Program-made: the position numbers and the translations under genes
In this document: one piece after another, positions 1 to 5,999 of the stretch
How the letters are laid out: each line of letters begins with the position of its first letter
Numbering within the stretch: position 1 is the first letter of the stretch
The notes under the pieces: generated by a model
The model's database searches: none
Seen by the model: only the letters and a program-made list of their open reading frames with translations
What the model was told of the DNA's origin: nothing
Source: Bacillota bacterium
Lineage (GTDB): Bacteria > Bacillota > Clostridia > Peptostreptococcales > Anaerovoracaceae
NCBI GenBank assembly: GCA_017538845.1
Contig: JAFYIC010000008.1
Coordinates: forward strand, 1-6,600
Length of the DNA: 6,600 nucleotides
Direction: 5' to 3'

Positions 1-1025
1 ACTTCTATGTCATACGTCATAGCTGACGAGAATCCCAGATCACCGGTGCTGAGTCTTACGACTCTGTATGGCAGATCCAGCTTCTGGAGCACTTCCTCTG
101 CGGAAGCAGTCAGTTTTTCAAGCTCGTCGTATGAGGTCTCCGGTTTAGAGAACTTGACCAGTTCGACTTTGTTGAACTGATGCTGCCTGATGAGACCCCG
201 TGTGTCTCTTCCCGCTGAGCCCGCTTCCTTTCTGAAGCACGGAGTGTACGCCGTGTAATATATCGGGAGTTCACTCTCCGGGATTATCTCGTTGTCGAGA
301 AGGTTGGTAACCGGTACTTCTGCCGTCGGGATCAGGAAGTAATCCTTGCCTTCTTCGATAGGCACTCTGAACATGTCTTCCTCGAATTTAGGAAGCTGTC
401 CCGTACCTGTCATTGCCATGCGGTTGGCCATGAAGGGCGGAAGAATTTCTGTAAAACCGTGTTCCTGCGTATGCAGGTCAAGCATGAAGTTCACTACCGA
501 CCTTTCCAGCCGTGCTCCCAGTCCCTTGTAGACTGTGAAGCGTGCTCCCGTTATCTTGGCAGCTCTCTCGAAGTCCAGGATACCCAGATCCGTACCTATA
601 TCCCAGTGAGCCTTTTCTTTGAAATCAAACTCTGTAGGTGTTCCCCACTTTCTCATCTCCACGTTGTCCTGATCGTCTTTGCCTTCAGGAACATCCGGGT
701 GCGGAGTATTCGGGACTCCCAGAAGAACCTCTCTCAGTTCGGCTTCTACCTGCGATACCTCGCCGTCCAGCTTCTTGATAGCCGCTGACAGTTCTTTCAT
801 TTCCGCAAGGACCGGACCTGCATCCTTTCCTTCCTTCTTGAGTTTCGGTATCTCCTTGGAAACCACTGACTGTTTGTTCTTCATCTGCTCGACTTCCGAA
901 AGTATCTCACGCCTTTTCTTGTCGAGTTCGGGGACCTTGCTGATCCCGAAGTCACCCTTGCCGCGTCTTTCTACCGCAGCCTTGATCTCTTCATAGTTTT
1001 TTCTGATTTCTTTGATGTCTAACAT
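1..1025 (-). CDS. serS: Seryl-tRNA synthetase, N-terminal 341 residues (3' end outside window)
   Basis: This class II aminoacyl-tRNA synthetase activates serine with ATP and loads it onto tRNA-Ser (and tRNA-Sec where present) in the cytoplasm. I translated the frame from the ATG at 1025; it stays open to the left edge. Residues about 30-100 are rich in Lys and Glu and form the family's antiparallel coiled-coil arm, which contacts the long variable arm of tRNA-Ser. Motif 1 lies around 181-197 ([17 protein letters not shown]). The serine-binding TAEVP loop is at 234-238. Motif 2 runs from 263 to 288, with [15 protein letters not shown] and then [12 protein letters not shown] at 328-331 and TYDIE at 337-341 follow. 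Motif 3 and roughly 80 residues are missing, judging from the usual length of about 425. Residue 336 is Met where many homologues have Lys (A-K-TYD), a mild difference. The start is fixed by AGGAGT five bases upstream. The gene follows glutamine synthetase by 12 bases and is almost certainly co-transcribed with it. Identification is secure. Confidence 0.97.
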   Translation of the reverse strand, partial: MLDIKEIRKNYEEIKAAVERRGKGDFGISKVPELDKKRREILSEVEQMKNKQSVVSKEIPKLKKEGKDAGPVLAEMKELSAAIKKLDGEVSQVEAELREVLLGVPNTPHPDVPEGKDDQDNVEMRKWGTPTEFDFKEKAHWDIGTDLGILDFERAAKITGARFTVYKGLGARLERSVVNFMLDLHTQEHGFTEILPPFMANRMAMTGTGQLPKFEEDMFRVPIEEGKDYFLIPTAEVPVTNLLDNEIIPESELPIYYTAYTPCFRKEAGSAGRDTRGLIRQHQFNKVELVKFSKPETSYDELEKLTASAEEVLQKLDLPYRVVRLSTGDLGFSSAMTYDIE

Positions 1026-1030
1026 GGCTA

Positions 1031-1036
1031 ACTCCT
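1031..1036 (-). promoter_or_regulatory. Ribosome binding site of serS
   Basis: AGGAGT on the minus strand, five bases (TAGCC) before the serS ATG. It sits inside the 12-base gap, two bases after the glutamine synthetase TGA. There is no room for a separate promoter or leader, so serS should be translated from the upstream gene's message, possibly with translational coupling. Confidence 0.8.
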
Positions 1037-1037
1037 A

Positions 1038-2954
1038 TCAAAACAGATTTTTCTTGTAGGTTATATACAGATCTACAAGCTCTGATACTTTATCCTGCAT
1101 CTCGATCTGCAGGTTTGAAGCTGTTTCATTGTCGCCGGCATCAAGCGCATTCTTTATGCGCGTGAGCAGGCACTGTTCGTCCAGGGTGTCGCGGCCCAGA
1201 TGGTTCCTGATGTTGTCGACCTGTTTCCATTTGACCACATCGTAGTCGGAACAGTCTTTGTCATCGTGGCTCTTGACACACTTTCTTATGGTATCCATGG
1301 TGTTGGGGATGATCCTGTTATGAAGTTCAGTCGCCCACATGTTAAGGATCGCGTCCTCATATGAAGCCAGATCTTCATCAGTCATCACATCATCCACCTT
1401 GAGCACCTTCATCTTTTCAGGCTCGCTTTCAAATACCTGAACAGTTTCCCATACTGTGTACGGAGCCTTTCCGAAGAGTTTGTTTCTCTCTTCTTCGGTG
1501 TATTTCTCGAATACGTCCTCTTCGCTCCTGTATACCCTGTCCTTCTCCAGGTAGAAATCCTCTTCGCCGTATTCCTTTGAAATGGATTTTTCCAGTTCCT
1601 GTGGGTCTTTGCCCGCCTCAAGTGCAGCCCTTATTCCGTCCAGCATGGCCATGTATGATGCGGCCAGCACCAGATAAGTATTGCTCTTCGGGTTCGGGGC
1701 ACGAAGCTCGAATCTCGTGGCAAGCGGATTGTCTGTCTCACGGACGAGACCCAGAAGTACGGTCCTGTTTCTTGACGGTATGTCCACGGCTTTGCCGAGG
1801 GAAGTTACTATACATACAGGCGCTTCATATCCCGGTTTCAGCCTGTTGAAAGCGTCGTTGGTGGAACTTACGAAAGGATTGATCACTTCGTAGTTCTTCA
1901 GTATGCCCATCATGGCGCCGAACCCTATGGGACTCATGAAGTCTTTGTCCGTATTCATGGAACTGAAGAGATTGACTCTCTTGCCCTCTTTAGTCATAAC
2001 AGCTACGCCCAGATGGGTATGTTCGCCGCTTCCGGCAACTCCGTCTATAGGCTTGGCCATGAAGGTCACTTCCAGACCGTGCTGCCTGAAGAAGTCCTTG
2101 ACCACGTATTTCACCTGATTCTCATTGTCCGCAGCCTGCATGGCGTCTGCGTATTTCCAGTCGATCTCCAGCTGTTCCATTACATGGTCGTAGTGACCGG
2201 AGTTACCAAGTTTCGCCTTTACGCCGCCGACTTCTTTATGTCCCATCTCAACTTCAAAGCCGTATTTATCAAGGACCATGAGCGTGTTCTCAAGAGCCGT
2301 CCTTACGGGACCTATGGTCCTCTTCCAGTACTGCTCTTTGAGGATCTGCGCCGTTGAGAGCTGTTCTATGTCAGCGTTGTCTTCCGGCGTCTTCACCCAG
2401 AATTCCAGCTCGGTGGCTGAAGTAATGAGTATCTCATCGATATCGTCCGCGCTGTCTATTGGCAGATAATCGAATACATACGGGTTTTCCTTAAGCAGTT
2501 TCATCAGTTCGCCTTTGAAATTGGCAAGGGCGTCCTTCAGAATTACCCTGGAGCCTACTTCGTGCTTGTCATTGTGTACCAGGAACGATGGTATTCTGAG
2601 AGTTCCCACGGGAAGTCCCGTGTTCCTGTCTATATGATTGTAGTTGTAGTCCACATACCAGTTCACTGAAAGATCCGGTATGATGTCGACTTTCGCATTG
2701 TTCAGCTCCGCTATCTTAGGGAGCACAACGCTGGAACCGTCTGTCTGAACACCTGTAGTGAGAAACTGATCCATATCTTTTATGAAAAGGTCTACAGGTA
2801 TCTTCTCATCTGTATCATGTCCCCCGATGTCTATCCCAACAAAAGATACGAACTTGATTTCCCTGTGATCTTTCAGAGATCTTTTTATTTCGTCTTCACT
2901 ATGGCTTTCAGCCGGTATAGTGAACAACATTTTGTCAAGATCGTAATCTATCAC
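1038..2954 (-). CDS. glnA: Glutamine synthetase, long class I-like form with insertions and C-terminal extension
   Basis: Glutamate-ammonia ligase makes glutamine from glutamate, ammonia and ATP, the main entry of ammonia into metabolism. By-eye alignment with the E. coli enzyme finds most active-site residues. D72 in TDGSS matches Asp50. E182 and E184 (TELEF) match Glu129/131. E241 (HKEV) matches Glu212, and E263 (LEIDWKY) best matches Glu220. H312 in GSGEHTH matches His269. R371 and E377 in NRLKPGYEAP match Arg321/Glu327. R397 matches Arg339, and E416/R418 in RFELR match Glu357/Arg359. Arg344 has no clear partner; the local sequence SRNRTVLLGL recalls class III enzymes. At 638 residues it exceeds class I (about 440-470) through roughly 14 extra residues between E241 and E263, about 8 after GYEAP, a longer N-terminus and about 100 extra at the C-terminus. 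No clear NLYDLPPE-type adenylylation site is seen. It starts with GTG after a very strong AGGAGG repeat. Family assignment is firm; exact class and regulation are inferred. Confidence 0.92.
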   Translation of the reverse strand: MIDYDLDKMLFTIPAESHSEDEIKRSLKDHREIKFVSFVGIDIGGHDTDEKIPVDLFIKDMDQFLTTGVQTDGSSVVLPKIAELNNAKVDIIPDLSVNWYVDYNYNHIDRNTGLPVGTLRIPSFLVHNDKHEVGSRVILKDALANFKGELMKLLKENPYVFDYLPIDSADDIDEILITSATELEFWVKTPEDNADIEQLSTAQILKEQYWKRTIGPVRTALENTLMVLDKYGFEVEMGHKEVGGVKAKLGNSGHYDHVMEQLEIDWKYADAMQAADNENQVKYVVKDFFRQHGLEVTFMAKPIDGVAGSGEHTHLGVAVMTKEGKRVNLFSSMNTDKDFMSPIGFGAMMGILKNYEVINPFVSSTNDAFNRLKPGYEAPVCIVTSLGKAVDIPSRNRTVLLGLVRETDNPLATRFELRAPNPKSNTYLVLAASYMAMLDGIRAALEAGKDPQELEKSISKEYGEEDFYLEKDRVYRSEEDVFEKYTEEERNKLFGKAPYTVWETVQVFESEPEKMKVLKVDDVMTDEDLASYEDAILNMWATELHNRIIPNTMDTIRKCVKSHDDKDCSDYDVVKWKQVDNIRNHLGRDTLDEQCLLTRIKNALDAGDNETASNLQIEMQDKVSELVDLYITYKKNLF

Positions 2955-2958
2955 TTTT

Positions 2959-2969
2959 CTCCTCCTCCT
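2959..2969 (-). promoter_or_regulatory. Extended ribosome binding site of glutamine synthetase (decides the GTG start)
   Basis: AGGAGGAGGAG on the minus strand, with AAAA before the GTG at 2954-2952. Two overlapping AGGAGG cores give spacings of 6 and 9 bases. This settles the GTG over the downstream in-frame ATG at residue 9. The run of three AGG units is unusually strong and may offset the weak start codon or compete with the hairpin just upstream. Confidence 0.85.
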
Positions 2970-2973
2970 GTTA

Positions 2974-3029
2974 ATAGAAAACGCCCGGCCCTTAAAGCAG
3001 GTAATGTCCGCTTACGGTCGGGGCATTTT
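2974..3029 (-). terminator. Intrinsic terminator-like hairpin in the leader of glutamine synthetase
   Basis: Read on the minus strand, the arm AAAAUGCCC (3029-3021) pairs with GGGCGUUUU (2986-2978). This gives nine continuous pairs, one of them U-G. The stem continues, with a bulged C and an A-C mismatch, through GACC/GGCC. An inner helix, AAGCGG against CC(U)GCUU, closes a six-base ACAUUA loop at 3007-3002. The lower arm ends in UUUU followed by CUAUU. It lies 43-98 bases after the UPF0182 stop, so it could simply end that transcript. It also ends only 8 bases before the synthetase ribosome binding site, leaving no room for a promoter between, so it equally behaves as a leader attenuator. 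The U-tract is short and interrupted, and efficiency cannot be judged by eye. Confidence 0.6.
3012..3026 (-). CDS. Possible four-codon leader ORF (Met-Pro-Arg-Pro)
   Basis: On the minus strand ATG-CCC-CGA-CCG-TAA begins inside the 5' arm of the terminator-like hairpin. It is preceded by AGGAAAG three bases before the ATG, a purine-rich, AGGA-containing site close to ideal spacing. If translated, a ribosome would cover the arm needed to form the terminator stem. Proline codons (CCC, CCG) and CGA, which is rare in many bacteria, would slow it. No homology can be offered for so short a peptide. Such tiny ORFs occur often by chance, so this is a suggestion based on position only. Confidence 0.2.
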   Translation of the reverse strand: MPRP

Positions 3030-3044
3030 CTTTCCTACGTTTCT

Positions 3045-3064
3045 ATCCCCGTTCGGGGCTTTTT
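3045..3064 (+). terminator. Small GC hairpin followed by T-run on the plus strand
   Basis: CCCC-GTTC-GGGG (3047-3058) is followed on the plus strand by C and five Ts (3060-3064), the order expected of a plus-strand intrinsic terminator. The stem is only four G-C pairs, so it would be weak. No plus-strand gene ends here, though any antisense transcript across the synthetase gene would. On the minus strand the same bases form the first leader hairpin (CCCC-GAAC-GGGG) with no U-run after it, so it would not terminate the UPF0182 message. Confidence 0.35.
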
Positions 3065-3071
3065 ATTCAGA

Positions 3072-5960
3072 TCATTTGCTGAGCTGTTCAAGATACTTCT
3101 GCAGCTTATCCTGCTGCTTGCCGTACTCTGTCCAGTCGCCGTCCTTGAGAGCCTCCTGGCCTTTATCGAAGGCCTGCTGGGCTTTCTTTATGATCTGTGA
3201 TTTTGTGAGTTTCTTATTACCTGAACTGTCGCCCTTGTCGCTGTCGCCCGAGTCTGACTTATCACCGCCGTTGTTTATCTGATCGTCGCTTCCGTCTCCG
3301 AACAGTTCAACGAGAGCTTCTCCCAGGGTAGGCTTGTATGCTATCTGATCGCCGTAGGCAACGATGACTCTCTTTACTTCCGGAATACTGGAGTTGGTAG
3401 CTTCCAGATATATCGGCTCTACGTAGAGGAGCGAGTCTTCGATCGGTATTACGAACATGTTTCCTCTGCTGTAGTTGGATCCGTTGGAAGCCCACAGTGA
3501 GAATTCCTTGGATATCTCAGGATTCTGGTCTATCTGAGCCTCGATCTGCATAGGTCCGTATACGACCTTGCTCTTCGGCAGCTGATAGAGTACCAGTTTT
3601 CCGTATTCCTTGCCGTCGTTCTTGGCCATGAAGATACCGGTCATATTCTTCTTGTCCTTAGGCGTGTAAGGTATTGAGTTTACGAACTGTGTCTCCGTCT
3701 CTCCCGGAAGTGACATTACGTAGTACTGGGAAGTCATCTCTGTCTCTTCTGTTCCGTACATCTCGTCGGATACTGCCCATACGTCCTCTTTCTGGTAGAA
3801 TACGTTGACATCCTTCATGTGATATCTTTCGTATACCTTCGCCTGGGTGTTGAACATCTTATGAGGATATCTGATGTGCGCTCTTATGCTCTTAGGCATT
3901 TCTTTTCCGTCCTTGAAGAGCGCCGGGAATATCTTCTTGTATGTCTGGGCGATCGGATCGTCCGGATCTACTATGTAGTAGTCTGTGTTGCCGTTATATG
4001 CGTCGATGACCACCTTGATGGAGTTACGGATGTAGTTGGTCTTTCCGGTAAGGCTGTCCCACGGCTCGGAGTAAGGATATTTCTCCGAGGTGGTGTACGC
4101 GTCGATTATCCAGTAAAGCTTTCCGTCTACGGTGAACATATACGGATCTTCCTCGTAATCCAGATAAGGCATTATGGTCTTGACTCTTTCCTCGATATTC
4201 CTGTTGATGACTATCCTTGAGTCGCTGTTGACGTTGGATGATACCAGAAGCTTAAGACTTCTCTCTCTGATGGAGAACATGATCCTTGCAAATAAGTTCA
4301 TCCTCACGCCGGCCTTGCCCTGATACTTGGTGTACTTGTTGTTGTCGCCGTCAGGATAGTCGAATTCTTTTTCGTCTGTGTTGACCAGTATATAGTCGTT
4401 GGTCAGTTCACCGAAATATATCTCGGGCCGCGTGATATTGATATCCTTTGTATCCGATTCAGGCGGTATGTTGCGGACGAGCATCTTCGGCTGTCCGCTG
4501 GCAGTGATCTCATCTACTCTGGACAGAGTCACTCCATAGCCGTGAGTATATTTAAGGTGTCTGTTGATCCACGTGTCACTTATCCTCGACTCGTCGATCT
4601 CTCTTGCCGACAGGAACGTCTGGGTCAGTTCGCCGTCGAGCACGTAACGGTCAACGTCTACGTTATTGAATTCATAGTACTGTCTGATACTCTGAGTCTG
4701 ATTGTAGAATTTCTCAGTCGGAGTATAGTCGTTGATTCTTATATTATTGATAGTCTCTGCGTTCTTTGTTATATCTGACGCCGTAAGTCCCTTGGATGCA
4801 GAGAATGACTTGACGTCAACGTCGCTTAAGTCATACGCGTCTCTGGTGCATGACATATTGTATTCAAGATATTTTGATTCCTTATTGATCTCGTCAGGAG
4901 ATACAACGAAGTTCTGAACGACAGCTCCCGCAGCCATTCCTATGATGCCCACGGCTATCATCGCGACCGGCGCGATAGCCATCAGCTTGAACTTTTTCCT
5001 GATAAGGCCGACAGCAAAGAGCACCGCGCCCACTACTGCCAGAACCATCAGGATCCTGTACATCCATAAGGTTATATTCACATCGGTAAAGCCTGCTCCG
5101 TATACAGCTCCTCTGTGGACCTGAAGAAGGTCGAACTGCTTAAGCAGGAACGTAACGCCGATCAGAAGGAAGACCGCAACGCCGATGGCGATAGCCTGTC
5201 CCTTTATGACGTCGAGCAGTTTCCATATGCTCTTCTTGTTTATTGACGGCGTGGTCGGTTTGCGGTAAGTCCGCTGCTGTGTCTGCTCGCCGTTGAACTG
5301 TCTTCTCAGATTTTCGAACAGATCTCCGAATCCGCCGCCCTGTCCGAATGTTCCGCTGTTGCCGGTGTATTCTCTCTGCTCCTCATACTCCGGTTCCTCG
5401 CTGCCGCCTTTCATGAAATCAGGCGTGTGCATCGAGATCAGGATACCGAAATATGCCACAGTGATGAGAATGAACACTACGAGTACGCCGAGCAGTATGC
5501 TCGTGAGCCCGTTTATGAATCCCAGCTTCAGCACGTAGAACGATATGTCGTTGTTGAAAAGCGGGTCGGTCTTGTTGAAATCCGTACTGTTGAAGAACTG
5601 CAGCACTTCGAACCACAACTGCGATGTAGCTATGTATGTGGTTATCAGGCCGAATACACCTGCAACTCCCCACGTTATCAGATTCAGTCTTTTCTCATTG
5701 GTAACCTCTGAGGACACTATCTTCTTGAAGTATCCCATCTTGATGACTTTCAGATATATGTAGGCCAGGAAAGTCACGATCAGGAAGACAGGTATTCCTA
5801 TCTTCAGCTGCGTGAACAGTTTGGTCAGGAACACGCTTACGTATCCCAGTTCGTTGAACCACATAAAGTCTGTGATGAAGTTCACCAGTGCTCCGATAAC
5901 AGCTATAACAATTATCACTATTATCAGAATTTTCATTCCTATTCTCTTTTTCTTGTCCAC
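3072..5960 (-). CDS. UPF0182 (COG1615) seven-helix membrane protein of unknown function
   Basis: A full-length member (962 residues; the family is usually about 900-1000) of UPF0182, which has no established function. Hydrophobic helices are near residues 10-30, 52-72, 94-112, 150-175, 253-273, 300-320 and 327-348. Positive charges (KKKR at 3-6, RKKFK at 321-325) place the N-terminus inside and the large domain, about 350-890, outside the cell. Family landmarks are dense: DFMWFNELGY, TDPLFNNDISFY, YGAGFTDV, ITRPEIYFGE, YWIIDAYTTS, NSIKVVIDAYNG, YGPMQIEAQI and SLLYVEPIYLEA. The cytoplasmic loop at about 180-250 is Gly- and Glu-rich. After LFG (886-888) comes a Ser/Asp/Gly linker and a short helical tail (LTKSQIIKKA through to the end), a pattern I associate with this family. 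It starts with GTG six bases after AGGAGG; the ATG at residue 9 is a weaker alternative. It follows the acidic membrane protein by 34 bases, probably in one transcript. Family assignment is firm; role is unknown. Confidence 0.95.
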   Translation of the reverse strand: MDKKKRIGMKILIIVIIVIAVIGALVNFITDFMWFNELGYVSVFLTKLFTQLKIGIPVFLIVTFLAYIYLKVIKMGYFKKIVSSEVTNEKRLNLITWGVAGVFGLITTYIATSQLWFEVLQFFNSTDFNKTDPLFNNDISFYVLKLGFINGLTSILLGVLVVFILITVAYFGILISMHTPDFMKGGSEEPEYEEQREYTGNSGTFGQGGGFGDLFENLRRQFNGEQTQQRTYRKPTTPSINKKSIWKLLDVIKGQAIAIGVAVFLLIGVTFLLKQFDLLQVHRGAVYGAGFTDVNITLWMYRILMVLAVVGAVLFAVGLIRKKFKLMAIAPVAMIAVGIIGMAAGAVVQNFVVSPDEINKESKYLEYNMSCTRDAYDLSDVDVKSFSASKGLTASDITKNAETINNIRINDYTPTEKFYNQTQSIRQYYEFNNVDVDRYVLDGELTQTFLSAREIDESRISDTWINRHLKYTHGYGVTLSRVDEITASGQPKMLVRNIPPESDTKDINITRPEIYFGELTNDYILVNTDEKEFDYPDGDNNKYTKYQGKAGVRMNLFARIMFSIRERSLKLLVSSNVNSDSRIVINRNIEERVKTIMPYLDYEEDPYMFTVDGKLYWIIDAYTTSEKYPYSEPWDSLTGKTNYIRNSIKVVIDAYNGNTDYYIVDPDDPIAQTYKKIFPALFKDGKEMPKSIRAHIRYPHKMFNTQAKVYERYHMKDVNVFYQKEDVWAVSDEMYGTEETEMTSQYYVMSLPGETETQFVNSIPYTPKDKKNMTGIFMAKNDGKEYGKLVLYQLPKSKVVYGPMQIEAQIDQNPEISKEFSLWASNGSNYSRGNMFVIPIEDSLLYVEPIYLEATNSSIPEVKRVIVAYGDQIAYKPTLGEALVELFGDGSDDQINNGGDKSDSGDSDKGDSSGNKKLTKSQIIKKAQQAFDKGQEALKDGDWTEYGKQQDKLQKYLEQLSK

Positions 5961-5966
5961 AACAAA

Positions 5967-5972
5967 CCTCCT
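5967..5972 (-). promoter_or_regulatory. Ribosome binding site of the UPF0182 gene (decides the GTG start)
   Basis: A perfect AGGAGG on the minus strand, six bases (TTTGTT) before GTG at 5960-5958. This favours GTG over the ATG eight codons further in, which is preceded only by a GGA too close to the start. Confidence 0.85.
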
Positions 5973-5993
5973 AACGGGGGATATACCTTAACG

Positions 5994-5999
5994 ATTATA
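5994..5999 (-). promoter_or_regulatory. Possible -10 box (TATAAT) before the UPF0182 gene
   Basis: A perfect TATAAT on the minus strand overlaps the stop codon of the preceding gene. The region 16-18 bases upstream (around 6016-6023) reads GGGCAAG and has no good TTGACA, and there is no extended TG motif. A start here would give a leader of roughly 25-30 bases. It may be an internal promoter, but with one good element only it could be coincidence. Confidence 0.25.

Noticed and set aside
459..788. Plus-strand reading frames of 60-130 codons over the four genes
   Set aside because: All lie antisense to, or out of frame within, genes with clear family matches. I found no recognisable protein motifs or convincing ribosome binding sites for them. 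The alternative minus-strand frames at 1409-1621, 3307-3495, 5419-5673 and 6156-6449 fail for the same reason.
1..1025. Absence of a complete ORF in the first kilobase as a sign of a pseudogene or non-coding region
   Set aside because: The minus-strand frame from 1025 is open without interruption to the edge and reads as intact seryl-tRNA synthetase; it only lacks a stop because the window ends.
2220..2250. Loss of the metal-binding glutamate equivalent to E. coli Glu220
   Set aside because: An ungapped reading puts Lys248 there and suggests a dead site. Aligning the following segment (YKYVV in E. coli, VKYVV here) shows that LEIDWKY carries the equivalent E263 after an insertion, so the ligand is probably kept.
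2994..3014. ANTAR-antiterminator target (hexaloop hairpin) in the synthetase leader
   Set aside because: The inner helix does close a six-base loop, ACAUUA, starting with A, and clostridial glutamine synthetase genes can be under ANTAR control. The canonical loop needs G at position 4 (here U), and the other hairpin has a GAAC loop, so the paired A1/G4 hexaloops are absent.
2955..3071. T-box or other known riboswitch before the synthetase
   Set aside because: The gap is too short for a full T-box and has no AGGGTGGNACCGCG-like sequence. I also see no motif of a glutamine riboswitch that I could defend.
3225..3300. Ser/Asp/Gly-rich stretch near the UPF0182 C-terminus as a tandem repeat or recombination site
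   Set aside because: The DNA shows no regular repeat unit; the bias is at protein level and fits a flexible linker before the C-terminal helical tail.
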